Positions 1 to 6,075 of a stretch of DNA of 6,232 bases are shown here, piece after piece. The stretch's first letter is position 1. Each line of letters opens with the position of its first letter. The notes beneath the pieces are model-generated. The model saw only the letters and a list, made by a program, of their open reading frames with translations, did not search any database and was not told where the DNA came from. The position numbers were made by a program, and so were the translations under genes. Origin of the DNA: an uncultured Angelakisella sp. (lineage in GTDB: Bacteria; Bacillota; Clostridia; Oscillospirales; Ruminococcaceae); assembly GCA_937914895.1 (NCBI GenBank), contig CALGIL010000473.1, forward strand, positions 1-6,232, given 5' to 3'.

Positions 1-528
1 GGTCTCGCCGATGTGCTCCTCCCGGACGGCGCGGCCCATGGCTCTAGTGCCCCGGCACTCCTCTCCCCGCAGCTGCAGTCCGCCGCCCTCGCCGGCGCTG
101 ACGGCCTGCTCCTCCCGGGTGGCGCAGACCCTGACCGCAAGGACCACGGCGCCGCGGATGTCCAGGCGGCGCTGGTTGACGGCGCGGCAGTTGACATAAT
201 CCGCCCGGGCCGTCACCGTGACGCCGGCGTCCTCGGCGCTGCCCCTCAGGTCGATGGTCCTGGCAAAGGGCACCTTGTACTGGGCCTTGGCAATGCCGTC
301 CCCGCCGGATACGTAGAGGACGGTGATGTCGGCCATTCCCTCCACCTCCAGCCGCCCGGCGGCGGCCCTGCGGGAGGTGACCGCCGGGACAACGGTGCAT
401 TTGAGGATGCGCACAATGTCCGGGCAGTAGTCCGGCAGCAGGGCGTCGCACTCAATGGGCTGTTCCACGGTGGTATCCAGCAGGGTTTCGTTTATGAAAA
501 GTGGCTGCCTGGTCAGTTTTATTTCCAT
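1..528 (-). CDS. SPOCS-domain (DUF3794, SipL-like) spore protein, 3' end outside window
   Basis: This is an open frame of 176 codons with no stop before the window edge, so the C-terminal part is missing. The N-terminus reads MEIKLTRQPLF, followed by EQPIECDALLPDYCPDIVRI at about residues 22-41. That Leu-Pro-Asp-Tyr-Cys-Pro-Asp-Ile motif is the hallmark I know from the SPOCS/DUF3794 domain. One such domain fills roughly residues 20-115, and a second segment may begin before the edge. In Clostridioides difficile, SipL carries a SPOCS region plus LysM and binds SpoIVA at the forespore surface during coat assembly. Many Clostridia encode longer paralogues with several SPOCS copies of unknown role, so a spore-envelope role is likely but the exact orthology is open. 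The ATG at 528 follows a purine-rich GGGGGAGAGGAAAGG ribosome binding site. A weak sigma-E-like sequence (TCATATA, 12 nt, CATTTTAC) lies just upstream, which would fit sporulation control but is not strong evidence. Confidence 0.85.
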   Translation of the reverse strand, partial: MEIKLTRQPLFINETLLDTTVEQPIECDALLPDYCPDIVRILKCTVVPAVTSRRAAAGRLEVEGMADITVLYVSGGDGIAKAQYKVPFARTIDLRGSAEDAGVTVTARADYVNCRAVNQRRLDIRGAVVLAVRVCATREEQAVSAGEGGGLQLRGEECRGTRAMGRAVREEHIGET

Positions 529-684
529 ACCTTTCCTCTCCCCCGTAAAATGATTCAACACAAATATATGAGGGGACGGGACAAATTAGACGTGGGAGGT
601 GAGAAGTAAGAAATGAGAGGCCAGAGGGGAGGCGGCCTGAGACGTCCACACGATTCTGCCTTCTGACTTCTGACTTTCGGCATC
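529..684. other. Intergenic region upstream of the SPOCS gene, with degenerate heptamer repeats
   Basis: No gene is supported here. On the + strand, 598-616 reads as degenerate heptamers related to GAAGTGA (GAAGTAA at 603-609, GAAATGA at 610-616). At 654-678 there are three near-perfect heptamers, TTCTGCC, TTCTGAC, TTCTGAC, then TTTC. The second run is the approximate reverse complement of the first (GAAGTCA against GAAGTGA), so the two could fold into a long imperfect hairpin. A small AGGCC/GGCCT inverted repeat (618-622 and 634-638) lies between them. The AT-rich stretch at 541-590 should hold the promoter of the SPOCS gene, but no clear -35/-10 pair is visible. Confidence 0.5.
598..678. 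repeat. Two inverted runs of degenerate 7-bp repeats
   Basis: The left run is GGTGA-GAAGTAA-GAAATGA-GAGG (598-620). The right run is TTCTGCC-TTCTGAC-TTCTGAC-TTTC (654-678). Aligned as an inverted pair they agree at about 16 of 23 positions by hand. Short tandem heptamers are known from intergenic DNA of several bacteria; whether this is a dispersed family in this genome cannot be seen from one window. Confidence 0.45.
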
Positions 685-713
685 AAAAAACGCCGTCCCG
701 AAGGGCGGCGTTT
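685..713 (-). terminator. Rho-independent terminator of the EF-G-like gene
   Basis: Read on the minus strand, CGCCGCCC, loop TTCG, then GGACGGCG forms an 8-bp stem with one C-A mismatch and a UUCG tetraloop (691-710). The flanking AAA/TTT can extend the stem, and six T residues follow (690-685). It begins about 30 nt after the stop codon at 743-745. A second small hairpin, CTGGA-TTTT-TCCAG (718-731), sits between the stop and this terminator. Confidence 0.9.
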
Positions 714-742
714 GTGACTGGAAAAATCCAGAAAAAAGTTTG

Positions 743-2818
743 TCAATCCTCTTCCCGAAGGGCCTTTGCTTCCTCGATGACGGCGGCTTCCTTCTCCTTG
801 GGCAGCTGCTCGTACCGCTCAAAGGTCAGGGTAAAGCTGCCGCGGCCCTGGGAGATGGAGCGCAGGGCGGTGGAAAAATCGTACATTTCGCTCATGGGCA
901 CCTCGGCCTCAATCTCCTGCAGGCCGTCCTCGGCGGGGTTCATGCCCAGCATCCGGCCCCGGCGCTTGGAAAGCTCGCTGTTGATGTCCCCCATGTTGGC
1001 GGCGGGCACCTGGACCTTCAGGTTGCCAATGGGCTCCAGAATAACGGGGTTTGCCTGGGGCAGGCCCGCCTTGTAGGCCAGGGACGCCGCGGTTTTAAAG
1101 GCCATTTCGGAGGAGTCCACCGGGTGGTAGGAGCCGTCCACCAGGGTGGCCTTGAGGCCCACCACGGGGTAGCCCGCCACCACGCCGCGCTTGACGCTCT
1201 CCTGCAGGCCCTTTTCCACCGCGGGAAAGAAATTCCTGGGGACGCTGCCGCCAAAGACCTTCTCCTCAAAGACCAGGCCCTCGTCGTCGCAGGGCTCAAA
1301 CTCAATCCAGACATCGCCAAACTGGCCGTGGCCGCCGGACTGCTTTTTGTGCCGGCCCTGGACCTTGACCTTTTTGCGGATGGTCTCCCGGTAGGGGACC
1401 CGGGGCTTCATCAGGCTGATGTCGATGCCAAACTTGCTTTTCAGCTTGGAGGCGATGACGTCCAGGTGCTGCTCGCCCAGGCCCGAGATGGTCTGCTGCT
1501 TGGTCTCCACATTGTTTTCGTACCGGATGGCCGGGTCCTCCTCCTGAAGCCTTGCCAGGGACGAGGCGATTTTGCCCTCGTCCCCCTTGCCCCCCAGGGT
1601 GATGGCCATGGTCAGGGTGGGGATGGGGAAGCTGATGGGCTTAAAGGCCACCACGCGCTTGGGGTCGCACAGGGTGTCGCCGGTGACCGCCTCGCTGAGC
1701 TTGGTGATGGCGCCGATGTCCCCGGCGCCGATGCCGGACGTCTCGTCCTGTTTTTTGCCCTTGACCACCAGCAGCTTGCCAAGGCGCTCCGGGGCCCCGG
1801 TGCGGGCGTTGACGGGGCTTATGCTGGCGGTCAGGGTGCCGGAGATGACCTTGACAAAGGACAGCTTGCCCACAAAGGGGTCGGCCACGGTTTTAAAGAC
1901 AAAGGCGGCCAAGGGGGCGTCTGCGCTGCAGGCAATCTCCACCTCTTTGCCGTCCTGGAGGGCGGCTTCGCCGGCGTTGTCGGCGGCGGAGGGCAAAAAG
2001 CCCACAATGGCGTTTAGGAGGGGGTTGATGGCCTCGGTGGTCAGGGCGGAGCCGCAGAACACCGGCGCAATGGCACCGGACTTGACGCCCAGCAAAAGCC
2101 CCCGGCTGATCTCCTCCTCGGTAAAGGCCTCGCCGGAGAAGAACTTTTCCATCAGCTCCTCGTCCGCCTCGGCAATGGCCTCGTACAGGGCGTCCTTCAT
2201 GGCGGACACGGTGTCGGCCGCGGCCGCGGGCACGTCCACGTTGGTTTTATTTCCATCGGCGGCATAGGCAAAGGCCCGGTCGGCCACCAGGTCGATATAG
2301 CAGTTTACCTTGTGGTTTTCCACATAGGGCACCACCATGGGGCAGACATGGCTGCCAAAGACTTCCTTCAGCTGGTCCAGCACCTTGTAGAAGTCGGCGT
2401 TTTCGGCGTCCATCTGGTTGATATAAAACAGCTTGGACTTGCCCATCTGCCCGGCGATTTTATAGGCCTTCTCGGTGCCCACCTCCACGCCGGATTTGGC
2501 GGAGACGACAATGAGGACGCTTTCGGCGGCCCGCACACCCTCGCTGACCCCGGCGGCAAAGTCGAACAGCCCGGGGGTGTCGATGAGGTTGATCTTTGTA
2601 TCCTTCCACTCCAGGGGGGCGACGGTGGAGGAAATGGTTACCTTGCGCCTTACTTCCTCCGGGTCAAAATCGCAGACGGTGTTGCCGTCGGCAGTCTTCC
2701 CCAGCCTGTCGGTGGCACCGGCGCGAAACAGCATGGCCTCGGCCAGGGACGTCTTGCCGCTGCTGCTGTGCCCGGCAATGGCTACATTTCTGATTTTGTC
2801 CGCCTTGTACTCTTTCAT
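743..2818 (-). CDS. EF-G-like translational GTPase (elongation factor G paralogue)
   Basis: The protein has 691 residues with the full five-domain EF-G layout (E. coli EF-G has 704). The G domain has a P-loop GHSSSGKT (16-23), a switch I remnant RRKVTI (57-62), DTPGLFDF (80-87), G4 NQMD (134-137) and G5 GSAL (256-259). Domain II is about 300-385. Domain III carries GLGEQHLDV (446-454). Domain IV opens with RHKKQSGGHGQFG (489-501) and holds the conserved DGSYHPVDSSEMAF (from 561). Domain V starts near PVILEPIGNLKV (591 on). It is expected to bind the ribosome and hydrolyse GTP, but its P-loop (GHSSSGKT, not GHIDAGKT) and altered switch regions place it with the EF-G-like paralogues rather than housekeeping FusA, and its exact role is unknown. 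Leu84 stands where canonical EF-G/EF-Tu have the catalytic His. I chose the ATG at 2818 because homology begins there and AAGGAAAGGGG lies 11 nt upstream; a TTG 19 codons earlier is in frame but lacks a comparable site. Confidence 0.92.
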   Translation of the reverse strand: MKEYKADKIRNVAIAGHSSSGKTSLAEAMLFRAGATDRLGKTADGNTVCDFDPEEVRRKVTISSTVAPLEWKDTKINLIDTPGLFDFAAGVSEGVRAAESVLIVVSAKSGVEVGTEKAYKIAGQMGKSKLFYINQMDAENADFYKVLDQLKEVFGSHVCPMVVPYVENHKVNCYIDLVADRAFAYAADGNKTNVDVPAAAADTVSAMKDALYEAIAEADEELMEKFFSGEAFTEEEISRGLLLGVKSGAIAPVFCGSALTTEAINPLLNAIVGFLPSAADNAGEAALQDGKEVEIACSADAPLAAFVFKTVADPFVGKLSFVKVISGTLTASISPVNARTGAPERLGKLLVVKGKKQDETSGIGAGDIGAITKLSEAVTGDTLCDPKRVVAFKPISFPIPTLTMAITLGGKGDEGKIASSLARLQEEDPAIRYENNVETKQQTISGLGEQHLDVIASKLKSKFGIDISLMKPRVPYRETIRKKVKVQGRHKKQSGGHGQFGDVWIEFEPCDDEGLVFEEKVFGGSVPRNFFPAVEKGLQESVKRGVVAGYPVVGLKATLVDGSYHPVDSSEMAFKTAASLAYKAGLPQANPVILEPIGNLKVQVPAANMGDINSELSKRRGRMLGMNPAEDGLQEIEAEVPMSEMYDFSTALRSISQGRGSFTLTFERYEQLPKEKEAAVIEEAKALREED

Positions 2819-2840
2819 AGGCTCTGTTGCCCCTTTCCTT

Positions 2841-2930
2841 TGCCCCAGCGTAGGGCAGAAATGTTTGTCCTGCAATACTGACAGAATACCCCGTTACGCA
2901 GGCGGCTTGTGGGGAAAGCTGTCTGCCGCC
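2841..2930 (-). promoter_or_regulatory. Untranslated leader of the EF-G-like gene with two small hairpins
   Basis: Between the predicted transcription start (near 2939) and the ATG lie about 120 nt without a convincing ORF. Two inverted repeats are visible: GGCGGC/GCCGCC (2901-2906 with 2925-2930, 18-nt loop) and TGCCC/GGGCA (2841-2845 with 2853-2857, 7-nt loop). The second is immediately upstream of the ribosome binding site. I do not recognise a known riboswitch or T-box. Confidence 0.3.
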
Positions 2931-2945
2931 GGACGCATCGTATCA

Positions 2946-2975
2946 ATTATATCGTAATGCGGGGGCAAAAGACAA
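2946..2975 (-). promoter_or_regulatory. Sigma-A-type promoter of the EF-G-like gene
   Basis: On the minus strand there is a consensus -10 box TATAAT (2946-2951), preceded after 18 nt by TTGTCT (2970-2975, four of six matches to TTGACA). The start should fall near 2939, about 120 nt before the ATG. The local sequence is markedly more AT-rich than the surrounding coding DNA. Confidence 0.65.
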
Positions 2976-3040
2976 GATGGACCGGTGGCAAAAGGGCCAG
3001 CGCGGTGGAAAAAATGCCAGGGACAATTTGGTTGTTTTGA

Positions 3041-3075
3041 CGAAAGCAAAGGCCCGCCGGTTGGCGGGCCTTTGC
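3041..3075 (-). terminator. Terminator of pckG with a perfect 13-bp stem
   Basis: GCAAAGGCCCGCC and GGCGGGCCTTTGC (3046-3058 and 3063-3075) pair without mismatch around a 4-nt loop, AACC on the minus strand. Only TTT follows the stem on the minus strand (3045-3043), so the T tract is short, but the stem is very stable and starts 11 nt after the pckG stop codon. On the + strand no T tract follows, so it serves the minus strand. Confidence 0.85.
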
Positions 3076-3086
3076 AGTGTGTGCTT

Positions 3087-4847
3087 TTACTTTACGTTTG
3101 CTTCCAGAATTTCCAGCTGGTGCCACATCTCCTGGGGCAGCCTGTCGCCGAAGCCCTGGTAAAACTCCCGGATGGAGGCGGCGTCGGCGGCCCACAGGCC
3201 CTTGTCTACCGACAGGATGTCCGCCAGGGCCTCCCCGGTGATGTCCAGGTCTGTAATGTCGATGGCGCCGGGGGTGGGGACATAGCCGATGGCGGTCTCC
3301 ACCGCGCCGCCCTTGCCCTCGCACCGGTCCAGGACCCACATCAATACCCGCATATTGTCGCCGAAGCCGGGCCAGATGAAATTGCCGTCGTCATCCAGGC
3401 GGAACCAGTTGACGTTAAAGATCTTGGGGGCCTTGCCGCCCAGCTTTTCGCCCATCTCCAGCCAGTGGCCAAAGTAGTCGCCCATGTGGTAGCCGCAGAA
3501 GGGCAGCATGGCCATGGGGTCGCGGCGCACCACGCCCACGGCGCCGGCGGCTGCCGCGGTGGTCTCGGACGCCATGGCGGAGCCCACAAACACGCCGTGC
3601 TTCCAGTCCCGGGACTGGTACACCAGGGGCGCGGTTTTGGCCCGGCGGCCGCCGAAGATAATGGCCGAAATGGGCACGCCCTTGGGGTTGTCAAATTCGG
3701 GACTGACGCAGGGGCAGTTTTTGGCCGGGGCGGTAAAGCGGCTGTTGGGGTGGGCCCCCTTGGTGCCGTCGGTGCCGTCCCAGGGCTGGCCCAGCCAGTT
3801 GACCGCGTGCTTGGGCGGGGTTTTATCCATGCCCTCCCACCAGACGGTGTTGTCGTCCAGGTTGTGGACGACGTTGGTAAAGATGGAGTTCTTTTTGGTG
3901 GAGGCCAGGGCGTTGGGGTTGGACTTGTCGTTGGTGCCGGGGGCCACGCCAAAGAAGCCCGCCTCGGGGTTGACGGCCCACAGGCGGCCGTCCTCGCCAA
4001 TGCGCAGCCAGGCGATGTCGTCGCCCACGCACCAGACCTTATAGCCCTGCTTCTGGTAAATCTCGGGGGGAATAAGCATGGCCAGGTTGGTCTTGCCGCA
4101 GGCGGAGGGGAAGGCGGCGCAGATATACTTGGTCTCACCCTTGGGGTTCTCGATGCCCAGAATGAGCATATGCTCGGCCATCCAGCCCTCGGTCTTGCCC
4201 TGATAGGAGGCGATGCGCAAAGCAAAGCACTTTTTGCCCAGCAGCACGTTGCCGCCGTACCCGGAGTTGATGGACCAGATGGTGTTGTCCTCGGGGAAGT
4301 GGCAGATATAGCGGTCCTCCTCGCTGAGGTCCTTTTTGCCGTGGAGGCCCCGGACAAAGTCGTTGCTGCCGCCCAGGTGGTCCCAGGCCTGCTGGCCCAC
4401 CCGGGTCATGATGGCCATGCTGACCACCACGTAGATGGAATCGGTGAGCTCGACGCCGGCCTTGCCAAAGGGGGAGCCCTTGTGCCCCATGATATAGGGG
4501 ATGACATACATGGTGCGGCCCTTCATGGCGCCGTCAAACAGCTTGCCCAGCTTTTCGTAGGCTTCGGCGGGGGCCATCCAGTTGTTGGTGGGGCCGGCGT
4601 CCCCCTTGTCCCGGGAACAGATGAAGGTGCGTCCCTCCACCCGGGCCACGTCGTTGGGCACCGAGCGGTGGAGGTAGCAGCCGGGCAGCTTTTCCTCGTT
4701 GAGCTTTTCCAGCTCCCCAGTGGACATGGCCTCCCGGCGAAGCTCCTCCAGCTGGGCTTCGCTGCCGTCGATCCAGACCACCTTGTCGGGCTTTACCATG
4801 GCCTCCATCTCGGAGACCCATGTCAGTACATGCTTGTTGGTCGTCAT
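3087..4847 (-). CDS. pckG: Phosphoenolpyruvate carboxykinase (GTP)
   Basis: A cytosolic enzyme interconverting oxaloacetate + GTP with PEP + CO2 + GDP. In anaerobes it may run either towards gluconeogenesis or towards PEP carboxylation; the sequence does not decide. It has 586 residues, slightly shorter than the roughly 620-residue animal enzyme. All hallmarks of the GTP class are present: kinase-1 loop FPSACGKTNLAM (246-257) with the hyper-reactive Cys250, metal ligands Lys206, His226 and Asp277 (in GDDIAW), PEP-contacting Tyr197, Arg370 in NSRF, GGRR (399-402), the lid ASETTAAAAG (426-435), and guanine-pocket residues Phe482, Phe490, Phe495 and Asn498 in PGFGDN. The ATP-type GLSGTGKT motif is absent. 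The ATG at 4847 has an AAGGAG site 8 nt upstream. An in-frame GTG at 4913 would add 22 residues that do not resemble the family. The gene has its own promoter and terminator and appears monocistronic. Confidence 0.97.
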   Translation of the reverse strand: MTTNKHVLTWVSEMEAMVKPDKVVWIDGSEAQLEELRREAMSTGELEKLNEEKLPGCYLHRSVPNDVARVEGRTFICSRDKGDAGPTNNWMAPAEAYEKLGKLFDGAMKGRTMYVIPYIMGHKGSPFGKAGVELTDSIYVVVSMAIMTRVGQQAWDHLGGSNDFVRGLHGKKDLSEEDRYICHFPEDNTIWSINSGYGGNVLLGKKCFALRIASYQGKTEGWMAEHMLILGIENPKGETKYICAAFPSACGKTNLAMLIPPEIYQKQGYKVWCVGDDIAWLRIGEDGRLWAVNPEAGFFGVAPGTNDKSNPNALASTKKNSIFTNVVHNLDDNTVWWEGMDKTPPKHAVNWLGQPWDGTDGTKGAHPNSRFTAPAKNCPCVSPEFDNPKGVPISAIIFGGRRAKTAPLVYQSRDWKHGVFVGSAMASETTAAAAGAVGVVRRDPMAMLPFCGYHMGDYFGHWLEMGEKLGGKAPKIFNVNWFRLDDDGNFIWPGFGDNMRVLMWVLDRCEGKGGAVETAIGYVPTPGAIDITDLDITGEALADILSVDKGLWAADAASIREFYQGFGDRLPQEMWHQLEILEANVK

Positions 4848-4849
4848 AT

Positions 4850-4894
4850 ACGCCTCTCCTTCCGTGATGTTTCGTCGGAACCTGTGTCCGGCGT
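4850..4894 (-). promoter_or_regulatory. Possible hairpin enclosing the pckG ribosome binding site
   Basis: On the minus strand ACGCC (4894-4890) can pair with GGCGT (4854-4850), and inside it TTCCG (4880-4876) with CGGAA (4864-4860). The AAGGAG site (4861-4856) lies in and between the two stems, and the start codon follows directly. The left arm of the outer stem starts right after the stop codon of the possible leader ORF. Each stem is only 5 bp, so this is suggestive only. Confidence 0.3.
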
Positions 4895-4960
4895 CTATGT
4901 CCACATATGCCACAGGCGACTCCGTATCTCCACCACTGTTTCATATAGGCCATTCTTCAT
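4895..4960 (-). CDS. Possible 21-residue leader peptide upstream of pckG
   Basis: An ATG at 4960, preceded by AAGGTG at 8-nt spacing, opens a 21-codon frame beginning MKNGLYETVV and ending RLWHMWT before TAG. It lies wholly inside the predicted pckG 5' untranslated region, 47 nt before the pckG ATG. It has two Trp codons close to its end, but no run of one amino acid that would clearly mark an attenuator. I recognise no homologue. A caveat is that, if transcription starts at the expected distance from the -10 box (near 4971), most of the AAGGTG site sits at the extreme 5' end of the mRNA. It could be a translated leader controlling pckG or simply a chance frame. Confidence 0.35.
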   Translation of the reverse strand: MKNGLYETVVEIRSRLWHMWT

Positions 4961-4977
4961 GATATGCGCACCTTTTT

Positions 4978-5006
4978 ATTATACCGTCTCTTGCCCCGGG
5001 GCGCAA
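4978..5006 (-). promoter_or_regulatory. Sigma-A-type promoter of pckG
   Basis: On the minus strand there is TATAAT (4978-4983) with TTGCGC (5001-5006) 17 nt upstream. The -10 box is perfect and the -35 matches three of six positions. The spacer contains the perfect 10-bp palindrome GCCCCGGGGC (4993-5002), which overlaps the -35 and could be a repressor site, though a short GC palindrome can arise by chance in this genome. Confidence 0.6.
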
Positions 5007-5166
5007 CGGGCAAAGCTGTATAAATTTCGCAGGTTTTGCCTGTGCCTTCTTGCAGATTTGCCGGAAAATCCCCCATCGCACCGGCAAAAGCGCATCATTT
5101 GCAGATGCTTTCCTGCAAAGCGGGCGTTTTGCGGGGTCATTCCCGCCCCGGGCGCGGGCCGATTTT
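5007..5166. other. Intergenic region between GNAT gene and pckG promoter, with a cluster of GCAAA words
   Basis: No gene is supported here. Seven copies of GCAAA or its complement TTTGC occur in about 125 bp (starts 5010, 5035, 5057, 5084, 5098, 5115, 5128). Oriented alike, most read close to CCNGCAAA. Two form the inverted repeat TTTGCCGG/CCGGCAAA at 5057-5088. No good terminator follows the GNAT stop codon; the best candidates are GC-rich CCCGC/GCGGG (within 5137-5155) without a T tract, and GCATC/GATGC followed by GCTTTTG (around 5087-5109). Confidence 0.5.
5057..5088. repeat. 8-bp inverted repeat TTTGCCGG / CCGGCAAA
   Basis: The arms are 5057-5064 and 5081-5088, separated by 16 nt. No T tract follows on either strand, so it is not an obvious terminator. 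It lies about 50 bp upstream of the predicted pckG -35 box, a position compatible with a regulator-binding site. Confidence 0.5.
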
Positions 5167-6075
5167 TCAGGCGTGGGACAGCAGGGGCATCATGACGGAC
5201 GGGTCCTGAAAAACCCCGTCCCAGTCCCCCAGCGCAAACAGCACCGTGTCCTCCTGCCGCATGGGCTTGGGGCTGCATCCCCGGGGGTCCAGGGGGGAAA
5301 ACCCATAAACCACCCGGGTGGTCCCCGGCTCCGCCAGAGCGCCCACCACCGCCTCCATGGGCATCCCGCCGCCGCAGAACACGTCCGCCAGCACCATGGT
5401 GTGCCCGCTGTACAGGGCCACCGCCACCGCGTCCAGCTCCGGGATGTGGTAGACGTCGTTTTTCATCATCCCGGTGCAGTAAAACATCAAAAGCCCCTGG
5501 TTGTCGGTCATGGCGCAGGCCGAAAAGGGGTTGGACTGCTTATAGGCGCGCAGCAGCAGCCGGCGGTCGGCCTCCCGGCCCATCTCCAGGCGGCGCACCC
5601 CAAGGCCGTTTGGGGGCGGGGGCGTGCCCACGTGCTGCAGCTCCTCCTGCCGGTGGAAGCCGAACTTGGGGTAAAGGCCCAGCACCGTCTGGTTGGCGTA
5701 CAGGTAGATGCCGTCGCACTGGCCGGTCCATTCCTCCAGCACCTGCTCCAAAAGAAGGCGGCAAAAGCCCCTGCCGCGGCAGCCGGGGTCGGTCATCACG
5801 GTGCCCAGCTGTCCCAGCCAGCGGGGCCCCTGGGCGGTCTGGAAGTCCATGACGTTGACCGAGACATTGGCCACCGCCCGGTCCCCCTCCAGCAGCAGGT
5901 AGGGGATATACCGGTCCCCCCAGTAGCCCCCGTCGTACCACGCCTGAAAGTCGAAGCCGAACACCTGCCGGGTCAGCCTGTTGAAGGCGGCCCGCCGGGC
6001 CGGGTCATCCCTGACCTCACTGGTCATCAGAAGTGTTTTGCCGTCTACCGTCACTTTACGCTCCGTGGCAGTCAC
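5167..6075 (-). CDS. GNAT-family N-acetyltransferase with a C-terminal extension
   Basis: A protein of 302 residues predicted to transfer acetyl from acetyl-CoA to an unknown amine. The GNAT core is in the N-terminal half: WYDGGYWGDRYIPYLLL (46-62), a beta strand ANVSVNVMDF (69-78), then motif A as QLGTVMTDPGCRGRGFC (89-105) leading into the helix CRLLLEQVLEEW. The acetyl-CoA loop is RGRGFC, with Cys where Gly or Ala is usual. LYPKFGF (134-140) is the typical end of the fold. Residues from about 160 to 302 form a second part that may be a degenerate second GNAT domain; it ends MPLLSHA, a C-terminus I associate with this subgroup. The start is the GTG at 6075: an in-frame TAG lies just upstream, and the first ATG, at residue 17, has no ribosome binding site. 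The site before the GTG is itself weak (AGAG/GATGG), so the start is uncertain. No clear promoter is seen. Confidence 0.88.
   Translation of the reverse strand: MTATERKVTVDGKTLLMTSEVRDDPARRAAFNRLTRQVFGFDFQAWYDGGYWGDRYIPYLLLEGDRAVANVSVNVMDFQTAQGPRWLGQLGTVMTDPGCRGRGFCRLLLEQVLEEWTGQCDGIYLYANQTVLGLYPKFGFHRQEELQHVGTPPPPNGLGVRRLEMGREADRRLLLRAYKQSNPFSACAMTDNQGLLMFYCTGMMKNDVYHIPELDAVAVALYSGHTMVLADVFCGGGMPMEAVVGALAEPGTTRVVYGFSPLDPRGCSPKPMRQEDTVLFALGDWDGVFQDPSVMMPLLSHA

Noticed and set aside
13..609. A 198-codon + strand frame at the left end
   Set aside because: It is in mirror register with the SPOCS-domain gene on the minus strand, whose LPDYCPDI motif decides the coding strand.
598..678. CRISPR array
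   Set aside because: The repeat unit is 7 bp without unique spacers, and no cas gene is present.
740..2017. A 425-codon open frame on the + strand opposite the EF-G-like gene
   Set aside because: It is antisense to a clear EF-G homologue, has low-complexity Gly/Ala/Leu composition, and shows no ribosome binding site or domain.
743..2818. Tetracycline resistance ribosomal protection protein (TetM type)
   Set aside because: Those proteins start with a GVLAHVDAGKTT-type P-loop. This one has GHSSSGKT and overall matches EF-G-like paralogues, so no resistance role is supported.
4848..4913. N-terminal extension of PEP carboxykinase from a GTG at 4913
   Set aside because: The added 22 residues do not resemble the family, and the ATG at 4847 has an excellent AAGGAG site.
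5137..5155. Rho-independent terminator for the GNAT gene
   Set aside because: The GC-rich stem is not followed by a T tract on the minus strand, so it does not meet the usual criteria.
2985..5195. A 736-codon open frame on the + strand opposite pckG
   Set aside because: It is fully antisense to a gene with every catalytic motif intact. Its translation is rich in Gly, Ala, Val and His with no recognisable domain, which is the usual shadow of GC-rich codon bias.
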